Assembly: GCF_014352935.1 (NCBI RefSeq)
Contig: NZ_CP060694.1
Span: 1,240,001 to 1,304,000 of the forward strand
Length of the DNA: 64,000 nt
Reading direction: 5' to 3'
Source: Aliarcobacter cryaerophilus
GTDB taxonomy: Bacteria; Campylobacterota; Campylobacteria; Campylobacterales; Arcobacteraceae
Each line of letters starts with the position of its first letter. Position 1 is the stretch's first letter. Shown here in pieces: positions 17,371 through 25,332 of the stretch. Both the position numbers and the translations under genes were made by a program. A model generated the notes under the pieces. That model saw nothing but the letters and a program-made list of their open reading frames with translations. It did not search any database and was not told the origin of the DNA.

Positions 17371-17438
17371 CCCCCCCTTTTAAGAAATGAACTTGAAATA
17401 TACCTCTTTTAATCTTTAAACACTCTTAATTAATTATA
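17371..17438 (-). promoter_or_regulatory. Second copy of the locus promoter and leader
   Basis: On the minus strand a TATAAT (17433-17438) is followed by a leader that closely matches the leader at 38262-38338, including aagagtgttyaaagattaaa and gtatatttcaa blocks. The copy ends in a G7 run (17371-17377) just before the TTG of the relic. Similarity stops exactly at the -10 box on the upstream side. It may drive wzx, wzy, wbpG and later genes. Confidence 0.7.
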
Positions 17439-17461
17439 CATTAAAAAAAGAAATTTCAAAT

Positions 17462-19429
17462 TTAATCCTTTATCTTATAAATAATAAATAATTTATTTTC
17501 GAATATTACTTGATAATTTAATTCCTTATTAATTTCACTCTTAATCATAACAATATAATTTAAATTATACTTTTCTGAAATTTTATCAAACCAATTTCTA
17601 TCAAAATGATAAAATTTATATTTTATATCCTCAGTTAAAACATTTAAATGTTTTAATTTCGAATCAATATTATACTTTTTATTTTCCATATTGATATCAT
17701 ACTCCTTAAATCTTTCCATACCTGACTTAAAAACATTATAATCACCTTTATATAACCAAGAATTGTGAGTCCATTCTCTAAATGTACCAAAAGAAGCTCT
17801 TTCCGAATATAGTCTCCACCCACTGCCCAAAGAAGGGTCTAACATAAAAATAGAGTCTTTTTTAGTATTTTTATTCGCCCATAATTGAACTTCTTTATAA
17901 CTTTGTGCAAAAGTACGTGTGTCTTCATCTAATTTAGTCCTAATATTTAACCAAGAATACGATTCAAAAAATAAAAATAAACTAACTATTAAATAAATAA
18001 AAATATGACTTTTAAATTTTATAAATTTTATGATATATAAAATGATTGTAAACAAAATAAATAATTTTATAAACTGCGTATCCCCAATATAATTTACATA
18101 ATAATCAATGTCAATATAACCTAGGTTATAATAATATATAAGTAAAACTATAGAAAAAAATATTAGCATTAAAAGAACTATTAAAAACATATTTACATTT
18201 AATTCTTTTCGATTAATGAATAAATACAAAGAAACGAGAAGAATTGAAATTCCATAACTAAAAGGAGCTTTTATTAAAAATGGTGATACAAGTAAAACAA
18301 AAGATACAGAAGCAATTAAAATATGATTTTTATAATTTAATATATTTGAAATAAATCTATAGACTATGTATAAAATAGATATTTCCAAAGCTAGCAAACT
18401 TGCTCTTGTAAGTGAAAGTTTTATCATAAATACACTATCTTTTGTCCAAGAAAAATATACTCCTACTATAGTAAGAAATATCATACTCAGCCAACCTATA
18501 AAAACTTGTTTATCTATAAAATTTAAATTATCTTTTGAGTATAAACTGTATAAAAATAATATACTAATCGTAATAAATCCTAAAAATCTTTCCTGATGAT
18601 GAATTCCAAAAAGTCCAAATTCTATAGGATACCAATGATAATTACCAAATAAAGACCATTTAATAAACATTTCAGATGGGGTCTGTTCATTTACTAATAA
18701 GTAACTATTATTGAAAATATTAAAATAAAACAATGTTAAAGTTATCACAAATATTAAACAAGCTAAAAATATATAAATATACTCTTTTTTAGTAAAATAC
18801 TTAAAGTAAAATATAATACAAGAAAAAATAAAAAATGATCCAATAAGTCCATATAAAGGATGAGTTAGCAAAGAAAGAGATAAAAAAACAGTACTCAATA
18901 AAAATTTTCTCTTAAAGAAGAATGAAATAGCTATTAATCTCATTGCATCTGCAACATTATAATATAATCCAGCATAATAATGTTCCCCAAATCTCGACAA
19001 ATCAGAATAAAATGCATATCCGCTGATACAAAAAAGAGAAAAAACAATAAAAATAAAATCTTTTTTTAAAGGTTCTTCATCATTAAATATTACATTTACT
19101 ATAATATAAGCTGAAATAATTTTTGAAAATATCTCAAAAAATATTACTATTTTTTCTGCTGTTAATCCATCAATATGAAGTACATCATAGAAAAATATAT
19201 AAATATACATAAAAAAAGAACTAAAATATACATCTACACCAGACGGATAATTTATTGTATTATCAATATATCGAGATAAGATAATCCACTCATGTGGAGA
19301 AAATCCATTTACTGTATCTTTTAAATCTAAATGATATGTATATTGATACCAAGCAAATAAACCTATAATAAATACTACTATATGTACTAAAATTCTCATT
19401 TTTTCTGTATAAAATTCTTTTTCTATCAT
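17462..19429 (-). CDS. Large polytopic membrane protein, possible GT-C type
   Basis: This 655-residue protein has about 13 hydrophobic segments over residues 12-490, then a soluble domain of about 150 residues with 'DSIFMLDPSLGSGWRLYSERASFGTFREWTHNSWLYKG'. That layout (many helices, an early loop with 'FSPHEWIILSRYIDNTINYPSGVDVYFSSFF', a C-terminal periplasmic part) is like GT-C glycosyltransferases or YfhO-like membrane proteins, but I do not recognise a named family. It is coupled to the next upstream gene by a four-base overlap (ATGA). That partner is a flippase-like membrane protein. A role in adding a lipid-linked sugar or side-branch is possible; this is inference. Confidence 0.6.
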   Translation of the reverse strand: MIEKEFYTEKMRILVHIVVFIIGLFAWYQYTYHLDLKDTVNGFSPHEWIILSRYIDNTINYPSGVDVYFSSFFMYIYIFFYDVLHIDGLTAEKIVIFFEIFSKIISAYIIVNVIFNDEEPLKKDFIFIVFSLFCISGYAFYSDLSRFGEHYYAGLYYNVADAMRLIAISFFFKRKFLLSTVFLSLSLLTHPLYGLIGSFFIFSCIIFYFKYFTKKEYIYIFLACLIFVITLTLFYFNIFNNSYLLVNEQTPSEMFIKWSLFGNYHWYPIEFGLFGIHHQERFLGFITISILFLYSLYSKDNLNFIDKQVFIGWLSMIFLTIVGVYFSWTKDSVFMIKLSLTRASLLALEISILYIVYRFISNILNYKNHILIASVSFVLLVSPFLIKAPFSYGISILLVSLYLFINRKELNVNMFLIVLLMLIFFSIVLLIYYYNLGYIDIDYYVNYIGDTQFIKLFILFTIILYIIKFIKFKSHIFIYLIVSLFLFFESYSWLNIRTKLDEDTRTFAQSYKEVQLWANKNTKKDSIFMLDPSLGSGWRLYSERASFGTFREWTHNSWLYKGDYNVFKSGMERFKEYDINMENKKYNIDSKLKHLNVLTEDIKYKFYHFDRNWFDKISEKYNLNYIVMIKSEINKELNYQVIFENKLFIIYKIKD

Positions 19430-20376
19430 AGTTTTGAATCCTTATTCGTAATATCTTTATATAAATTTCTAACTCCTGTGCCATTTTTAAATGCAATCCA
19501 CAATGAATATGGCACAACAAACAACATATTATTTAATCTTAAGCCAATAGCTAATGCTAATGCAGAATTAAATTCATATCCATACTTCATTAAAATAGCT
19601 ACTATGATTGCTTCAAATGTGCCTAAACCACCCGGTAAAGCAGGTATTGCTAAACCAATTGAACCACCAAGTAAAATCATGAGAATTTCTACTGCATCAA
19701 GTTTAATTTCACCAGCAATATTTAAAAAAATAAAAATAGTTAAAGCAGAAAAAAACCATATAATAAAAGTATATAAAAGACCTATGATAAATTTTTTTGT
19801 TAGTATTTGCTTTTTTATATGTAAATATGTTGTATTTAAAAAGTTTTTTAATTTTTGATTTCGAATTATTTTATCTATAATAAATAAAATATATTTTTCA
19901 CAAAAAATAACAACAACTATCGAACATATTAATACTAAAATTATAAATAATGAATTGTTTTGTAAATCCATAGTAAAAAAAGTAATACATACAACGGCAA
20001 TAAAAGCTAAGATTATTAAGTCTGCAAATCTTTCTAAAAAAACAGCTCCCATTCCAATACTAAATCCAATATTTGATTTTTCTCGAATATATGTCGCTTT
20101 AATTAATTCAGAAACTCTACCTGGCATAATGTAGTTTAAACCAATACTTAATACTATTGCATTAAATGCAATAGTAAATTTTAAATTCTTATCTATAAAA
20201 AAGATATGCCTATTAGTAAAAATTATAAAATTTATAAAAATAAAAATTTGAGTTAATAACAAAGCAAATATAAAATCGTTATCAAAATTATTTAAAAATA
20301 TTTCAAAATTTATATTCTTAATAGTAAAGTATAATATTACACTTAGGAATGTAAAAAATATTATTTTATATATCAA
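19426..20376 (-). CDS. UPF0104/LPG-synthase-TM flippase-like membrane protein
   Basis: This 316-residue protein has about eight hydrophobic helices and the family marks 'NYIMPGRVSELIKATYIREKSNIGFSIGMGAVFLERFADL' and 'PALPGGLGTFEAIIVAIL'. These match the membrane half of lysylphosphatidylglycerol synthase and AglD-like proteins, which are thought to move lipid-linked molecules across membranes. It lacks the soluble aminoacyl-transferase half. It is coupled by overlap to the 655-residue membrane protein, and the two may act together. The 91 bases upstream, to the AMP-ligase gene, show nothing I can name. Confidence 0.82.
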   Translation of the reverse strand: MIYKIIFFTFLSVILYFTIKNINFEIFLNNFDNDFIFALLLTQIFIFINFIIFTNRHIFFIDKNLKFTIAFNAIVLSIGLNYIMPGRVSELIKATYIREKSNIGFSIGMGAVFLERFADLIILAFIAVVCITFFTMDLQNNSLFIILVLICSIVVVIFCEKYILFIIDKIIRNQKLKNFLNTTYLHIKKQILTKKFIIGLLYTFIIWFFSALTIFIFLNIAGEIKLDAVEILMILLGGSIGLAIPALPGGLGTFEAIIVAILMKYGYEFNSALALAIGLRLNNMLFVVPYSLWIAFKNGTGVRNLYKDITNKDSKL

Positions 20377-20467
20377 TTTAATTTCCTCATTTCACTATAA
20401 TTTGAAGTATCGACTTTTTGTATATATTTCATTTTCTTAAATAAATTTACAAGCATTCTGCATCTTA

Positions 20468-21796
20468 TTATCTTCTTATTTTTTTAAATCTATCACTAAA
20501 ATTCGTTTTATCTACAATATTTACTTTAGTTGGTATTTTATATCCATCTAATTTATCTTTACAATATTTTCTAATAATTTTTTTTATCTCTTTTATTTCC
20601 ATAGGTTCTATTAGTACAACATCACAAACAACAGTTTGTCCTGTTATTATATTTTGTTCTGAGTAAACTATCACATCTTTAATTTCTGGAATAGATAAAA
20701 GAATTGATTCAACTTCATTTGGTAAAACTTTTTCTCCACCTACATTTATTATTTCTTTATTTCTACCAATAATTTTTAAATATCCATCATCAATAATTTC
20801 TACTAAATCACCAGTTTTAAACCAACCATCTTCTGTAAAACTATCCATTGAAGAATTTAAGTAACCCATTACTTGTGTTTTACTTTTCAACCAAAGTTCA
20901 TTTTCAACAATTTTATATTCCAATAATGGATCATCTATCTTCATATATGTTGAGTTTGATGATTTAGAGGAAGTATTTGCTATTCCTGTTTCGCTTGTGC
21001 CAAAGGTTTGTAAAAATTTAATTTTAGGAAATATATTTTTTAATCTTGACAACAATGAATCTGGCATTACTTCTGTTCCATAAGTTATCATCCTTAAAGA
21101 ACTTAAATCATATTTTTCATACGATTTATTCATAACAATAAGATTTAAAAAAGTTGGACTTGCAGGAAGTACTCTAATTTTGTAATCCTGAAGTAATTTA
21201 CAAACATCATCTGCATTCCTATTTTCTAAAAGAATCATAGTTGAGCCAATTGAAAGAACATTTAAAAGAGTATTTAATCCTCCAATATGATCAAACATTA
21301 AAAATAAAATCATATTTAATGACTTTTCTTTTTTATCTTTATAATGATTTATAAGATTATCAAAGTTATGAATCATAGCTTTCGGTTTTCCAGTACTTCC
21401 ACTTGAAAAGAGTATTAATCCAGAGTTCTTTTCATTTTGAAGCTTTTTTATCATTTGGTGTTTTTCATTTGAGATATTTTTCTCGATTATATATTCTTTA
21501 TTTTCAATTTTAATAATTTTATCTGTAAATGACTCTTCAATTCTATCTTTAATTTCACTTTGAATTGAAGTTGTAATAGGCACAATTATATTTTTATTTT
21601 CATATAATGCTAAAAATAAAGAAATACTTTCAAATGAATAATCTGATATGATAGATACCACTTCACCTTCATTGATATAAGGTATCAAGGTAGATTTAAT
21701 TTCTAATATTTTATTAAAAAGTTGTTTATATGTATATTCTTTTTCATTATGAATTATGGCTACTTTGGTATCAAAATTCTTGAATTTTTCTACCAT
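20468..21796 (-). CDS. AMP-dependent acyl/aminoacyl ligase (ANL superfamily)
   Basis: This 442-residue adenylating enzyme has the P-loop 'LFSSGSTGKPKA' near residues 129-140, 'TFGTSETGIANTSS', and the hinge region 'DGWFKTGDLVEIIDDGYLKIIGRNKEIINVGGEKVLPNEVES', then a C-terminal catalytic Lys region ('SDRFKKIRR'). It is shorter than usual at the N-terminus. It should activate a carboxylic acid as an adenylate and load it on CoA or on the acyl carrier protein at 23272-23565. Together with the SDR, methyltransferase, GNAT and DegT-like genes next to it, it could build an acyl group for an amino sugar. The substrate cannot be read from the sequence. Confidence 0.88.
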   Translation of the reverse strand: MVEKFKNFDTKVAIIHNEKEYTYKQLFNKILEIKSTLIPYINEGEVVSIISDYSFESISLFLALYENKNIIVPITTSIQSEIKDRIEESFTDKIIKIENKEYIIEKNISNEKHQMIKKLQNEKNSGLILFSSGSTGKPKAMIHNFDNLINHYKDKKEKSLNMILFLMFDHIGGLNTLLNVLSIGSTMILLENRNADDVCKLLQDYKIRVLPASPTFLNLIVMNKSYEKYDLSSLRMITYGTEVMPDSLLSRLKNIFPKIKFLQTFGTSETGIANTSSKSSNSTYMKIDDPLLEYKIVENELWLKSKTQVMGYLNSSMDSFTEDGWFKTGDLVEIIDDGYLKIIGRNKEIINVGGEKVLPNEVESILLSIPEIKDVIVYSEQNIITGQTVVCDVVLIEPMEIKEIKKIIRKYCKDKLDGYKIPTKVNIVDKTNFSDRFKKIRR

Positions 21797-21800
21797 AATT

Positions 21801-22571
21801 CTACTTTTTTTTTGCTATTATGAAAAAATTAGGACTAAAACTAAAAGAAACTTTAGATAGAACATAAAATATACAACTCATTAATTTATTATGTTCAGGT
21901 ATTCTCGTACCTACTTTTATAATTTCATAATCTTTACTTAAAAAATGTACTAAGTCATCTACATTTATTCCTGGTTCGTAATTATTATGATACTCTGCCA
22001 TACTTTCCAATTCACTTAAACTATCATTACTCTTATTATCTAAAATTTTTCTTCTTAGTTTTATAAGAAACTTCATTTTCTTTTGAAATTTACTATTAGG
22101 TTCAAAATCGAAATAAATAATTCCACCCGGCTTCAATACTCTTGTTATTTCATTTAAAACTTCATAATAACTAAAAAAATGATGCAATACAGAATATCCA
22201 GCAGCTACATCAATACTATTATCTGTCAATTCTAATTTAGTTACATCAGCTACTTGTGCATTAAATGATTCGTTGTTAATATTTTTATTATATAGTTCAA
22301 CTTGTTTTTCAGATATATCTACACCTATTCCATTTTTAAATATATTATTATCATCTACAATTTTACTTAAAAATCCAGAGCCACAGGCTACATCTAAAAA
22401 CTTATCGTTACTTTCACTATTTTCCGCACATAATTTTAAATTTTTAAGTACATCTTTTTTAATAGAATTTGTATATGCATAATATTCATTTTCTAAATAT
22501 TCTTCTGCTTCTAAATTATAAAACTCTTTATTTGCTTTTACAACATCTTCTTTTAATATCTTATTTTTCAT
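21801..22571 (-). CDS. Class I SAM-dependent methyltransferase
   Basis: This 256-residue protein has motif I 'FLDVACGSGFLSKIV' (D60-F67), 'GVDISEKQVELYN', 'AAGYSVLHHFFSYYEVLNEITRVLKPGGIIYFDFEP', a Methyltransf_11/25 pattern. Its C-terminal part ends in a short basic run coded by an A9 tract. It overlaps the SDR gene upstream by four bases and lies four bases from the AMP ligase, inside the acyl-carrier cluster. It may methylate a sugar or a carrier-bound acyl group; it is not UbiE by context. The substrate is unknown. Confidence 0.85.
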   Translation of the reverse strand: MKNKILKEDVVKANKEFYNLEAEEYLENEYYAYTNSIKKDVLKNLKLCAENSESNDKFLDVACGSGFLSKIVDDNNIFKNGIGVDISEKQVELYNKNINNESFNAQVADVTKLELTDNSIDVAAGYSVLHHFFSYYEVLNEITRVLKPGGIIYFDFEPNSKFQKKMKFLIKLRRKILDNKSNDSLSELESMAEYHNNYEPGINVDDLVHFLSKDYEIIKVGTRIPEHNKLMSCIFYVLSKVSFSFSPNFFIIAKKK

Positions 22572-23269
22572 TTATTTATCCCACCTAAATATATAATTTG
22601 TCCTGTAATAAAATCACTTTTTTTGTCAATAAAAAAATCTATGACATTTTTTATATCTTCTAAATTTCCAAATCTTTTTATAGCTTGTTTTTCTAGTAAT
22701 TCTTCTATCTTATTTTTTGGAACAGCCTTTATTAAATCTGTTTCAACAGGAGTTGGTCCAACAGCATTTACCGTTATTCCATATGATGAAACTTCTTTCG
22801 ATATAGTTTGAGTAAAATTTTCAATAGCCGCTTTACTAGCGGCATAAATAGCTTCACCATCTAACCGTAAAGGACTTGCAACTGTTGTATAGTTCACAAT
22901 TCTGCCAAACTTTTGCTTCATCATTACCTTCGATACTTCTCTTGAAAACAAAAAAGTTCCAAAAAAGTTTGTTGCAAATATATTTTGCACAGATTGATAA
23001 GATGTTGTTAAAAAATGATTCATAGATGCTATTCCTGCATTATTTAGTAATATATCAATTTTCCCAAACTCTTTTTTTGTAGTTCTTATCATTTCTAACA
23101 CTGCTTTTTCATCAGATACATCAAGTTCAAAGTGTCTATAATTTTCATGATTTACGGTGCTGCTACCTCTACTACAACCCACTACAACATTACCAATAGA
23201 AAGATAATACTCAGAAAGTTCTTTTCCAATTCCTTTTCTTGTTCCTGTTATAACAATGATTCTACTCAT
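22568..23269 (-). CDS. Short-chain dehydrogenase/reductase (FabG-like)
   Basis: This 233-residue SDR has the cofactor motif TGTRKGIG at 8-15, NNAG at 76-79 and the catalytic Tyr142/Lys146 in 'YAASK', with a Ser at 132. It looks like a 3-oxoacyl-ACP reductase, and it directly follows an acyl carrier protein gene (gap two bases). A likely role is reducing a 3-oxo group on a carrier-bound acyl chain, for example to 3-hydroxybutyryl, a known decoration of bacterial amino sugars. A ketoreductase acting on a sugar is also possible. Confidence 0.85.
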   Translation of the reverse strand: MSRIIVITGTRKGIGKELSEYYLSIGNVVVGCSRGSSTVNHENYRHFELDVSDEKAVLEMIRTTKKEFGKIDILLNNAGIASMNHFLTTSYQSVQNIFATNFFGTFLFSREVSKVMMKQKFGRIVNYTTVASPLRLDGEAIYAASKAAIENFTQTISKEVSSYGITVNAVGPTPVETDLIKAVPKNKIEELLEKQAIKRFGNLEDIKNVIDFFIDKKSDFITGQIIYLGGINK

Positions 23270-23271
23270 AA

Positions 23272-23565
23272 CTATTTTTCTTCTTCAATTAAAGTTATAA
23301 TATAATTTGTTAATGATTTAACATCCCTAAAGGGTGATGTTCTTTGACTCATAGCTTTTTCATCGGCTAATACAATATTCATATTAAATTTATCTGAAAT
23401 CCTTTCCTCCAAGTCAGTGATAAAAGAAACCAATCCTAAACTATCCAAAGTACCATTTATTCCATAAAGTTTTGTATCACTTGAAGGACTAATATTTTTA
23501 TTATCTAATTCTTCATTTAACTCCTGTAATACTTCTATTATGATTTTCTCAATTTCTTGTTTCAT
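23272..23565 (-). CDS. Acyl carrier protein
   Basis: This 97-residue acidic four-helix protein has the phosphopantetheine site 'GTLDSLGLVSFITDLE' with Ser42 in D-S-L. That matches the ACP/PCP pattern D-S-(L/M). It is clearly a specialised carrier set among polysaccharide genes rather than the housekeeping AcpP, which would sit with fab genes. The AMP ligase two genes on probably loads it and the GNAT upstream may unload it. It overlaps neither neighbour but is separated by only 2-5 bases. Confidence 0.88.
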   Translation of the reverse strand: MKQEIEKIIIEVLQELNEELDNKNISPSSDTKLYGINGTLDSLGLVSFITDLEERISDKFNMNIVLADEKAMSQRTSPFRDVKSLTNYIITLIEEEK

Positions 23566-23570
23566 ATATT

Positions 23571-24173
23571 TTACCCTTCTTTTATTGTAATTAAAATATT
23601 TTCTGGAAAAGAATTCATTTCCATAATAACTCCCATTCCTTTATTCTTTAATAATCTTAATGTTTTATGATTACTAATTCTACAACTAGCCCAGTAAGTT
23701 GACGAGTGTTCATTCATTAACTTTATATTTTCTGAATATGCTTTAATAAATTCAATAGCCACTATTGGTATTTCTGAATATGTTCTATCAAGAAGAAATG
23801 TTCCAACATGATAATCATAAGTCTCTTGATGAATAAATTTATGAAAATTTTTTGTTGTAACAGTTTTATATATCAGATTTATTTTTTTTATTTTATAAAA
23901 ATTTATAAATAAGAATTTAAGAAAAATAAATATTATTTTCTTTTTAAAAATTTTTTCAAATAAAGAATACTTAAAAAATATAGTACTAAATGCCACAATT
24001 TTATTATCAATAATCACAACATTAATATTCGTAAATTTATTTGTTAATATGGTTTCATAAAAAATTCTAACAAAAGATTTTCCAAGTATAACTGATAACT
24101 CTTTTTCATCAAAATTATTTAGATGTAATTCTACTAAATTATCTAAATCATCAATATTAGCTTTTCTAATCAT
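23571..24173 (-). CDS. GNAT-type N-acyltransferase
   Basis: This 200-residue protein starts 'MIRKANIDDLDNLVELHLNNF', the usual first strand and helix of a GNAT domain. It continues with 'NKIVAFSTIFFKYS' and a hydrophobic basic stretch at about residues 75-100 ('KIFKKKIIFIFLKFLFINFYK'), then a final part with 'SCRISNHKTLRLLKNKGM' that fits the GNAT acetyl-CoA-binding end. Next to an ACP gene it may transfer an acyl group from the carrier to an amino sugar made by the DegT-like enzyme (next gene upstream). That transfer is inference. Confidence 0.72.
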   Translation of the reverse strand: MIRKANIDDLDNLVELHLNNFDEKELSVILGKSFVRIFYETILTNKFTNINVVIIDNKIVAFSTIFFKYSLFEKIFKKKIIFIFLKFLFINFYKIKKINLIYKTVTTKNFHKFIHQETYDYHVGTFLLDRTYSEIPIVAIEFIKAYSENIKLMNEHSSTYWASCRISNHKTLRLLKNKGMGVIMEMNSFPENILITIKEG

Positions 24174-24177
24174 ATTT

Positions 24178-25332
24178 CTACACCCAATTTGGGAAATTTA
24201 TAGATTTTTTACTATATTCTAAACTCACTAAATATTCCCCTTTTTTATATTTTTTATAAGCTTTCATATAAGGAATAGAATATTCTATTAATATTCCTAG
24301 CTGAATACCTTTTTGTCTATACTCTTCAATCCATTTTTCTCTATCTTCAACCAAGGCAACACAGTGGCTATATGTACATCCCTCAATGTCTTCTTTAAAC
24401 TCAATACTATCATATTGTAATTTATTTAGCCAATTTTTAGCATTTATAACTCTATTTTTAATAATAAAATCATATTTTTTTAATTGATTACAACCAACTC
24501 GTGCCTCTATATTTGAGGGTTTAAAATCCCAGTCATCTGGAAAATATATTTTATCTTCTTCAAAATATTTCACAAATCTATCAAGTGCACCTAGTCGTTC
24601 TAACAAGTTCACAAAACCATATACATAAGAATTAAAAGCAATATTTACTGATATAAAATAGATAAATCTTTTAACTGATTTTAGCATTTTAGCATTTTTT
24701 GTATTAGTTTCTCTCCAAACTCTCAGCTTTTCAAAAGTATCCTTTGAATTTGTAATAACCATACCACCAAATATAGAGTTGATTATCTTACTAATATTAG
24801 AACCAAATATAGTAGCATCACCATATTTTGTTACTAATTCTCCATCCCATCTTGCACCATAACTATGAGCAGCATCTTGAATTATATATATTTTATGAGC
24901 ATATTTTTGTTCTGCATTTTTTACTATTTGTTGAACTTTTACCACATCCATGGGATAACCAAAAATATGAGTTACTACGATAGCTTTTGTTTTTTTAGTG
25001 ATACTATCTTCTAAAAGTTTTAAATCCATATTAAAACTATTTTTATCACTATCTACAAACACAGGAACATTACCACTCAAAACAATAGCATTTGGTACAA
25101 CAACACAAGTATATGCGGGACATATCACTTCATCATTTTCTAAGCCCCAAATTTTTAAGAGTGAATATAATCCACTTCTTCCATGTTGAAACATTACTCC
25201 ATAATTATTTTCAAATTTATTTGCAAACTCTTTTTCATAATTTTCTATTGGATTTTTTTGAAATATATTAAATACGGCTAACCAATCACTAAAAGTATAA
25301 TTTGGTTTAAGTCTAGGAGTTAGTTTAAACAT
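24178..25332 (-). CDS. DegT/DnrJ/EryC1-family PLP aminotransferase
   Basis: This 384-residue protein has fold-type I PLP features: 'HGRSGLYSLLKIWGLENDEVICPAYTC', 'QDAAHSYGARWDG' (D153 near the PLP pyridine ring), and 'FGSNISKIINSIFGGM' with K182 as the probable PLP Lys. It resembles the part of the DegT family that aminates keto-sugars but is more distant than wbpE at 33.5 kb. The start at 25332 overlaps the next gene upstream by eight bases. It probably supplies the amino group that the GNAT then acylates. It could also act on an amino-acid-like substrate. Confidence 0.82.
   Translation of the reverse strand: MFKLTPRLKPNYTFSDWLAVFNIFQKNPIENYEKEFANKFENNYGVMFQHGRSGLYSLLKIWGLENDEVICPAYTCVVVPNAIVLSGNVPVFVDSDKNSFNMDLKLLEDSITKKTKAIVVTHIFGYPMDVVKVQQIVKNAEQKYAHKIYIIQDAAHSYGARWDGELVTKYGDATIFGSNISKIINSIFGGMVITNSKDTFEKLRVWRETNTKNAKMLKSVKRFIYFISVNIAFNSYVYGFVNLLERLGALDRFVKYFEEDKIYFPDDWDFKPSNIEARVGCNQLKKYDFIIKNRVINAKNWLNKLQYDSIEFKEDIEGCTYSHCVALVEDREKWIEEYRQKGIQLGILIEYSIPYMKAYKKYKKGEYLVSLEYSKKSINFPNWV

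Noticed and set aside
19290-19520. 76-codon minus-strand ORF across the junction of the two membrane proteins
   Set aside because: It lies in another frame of two well-supported overlapping genes.
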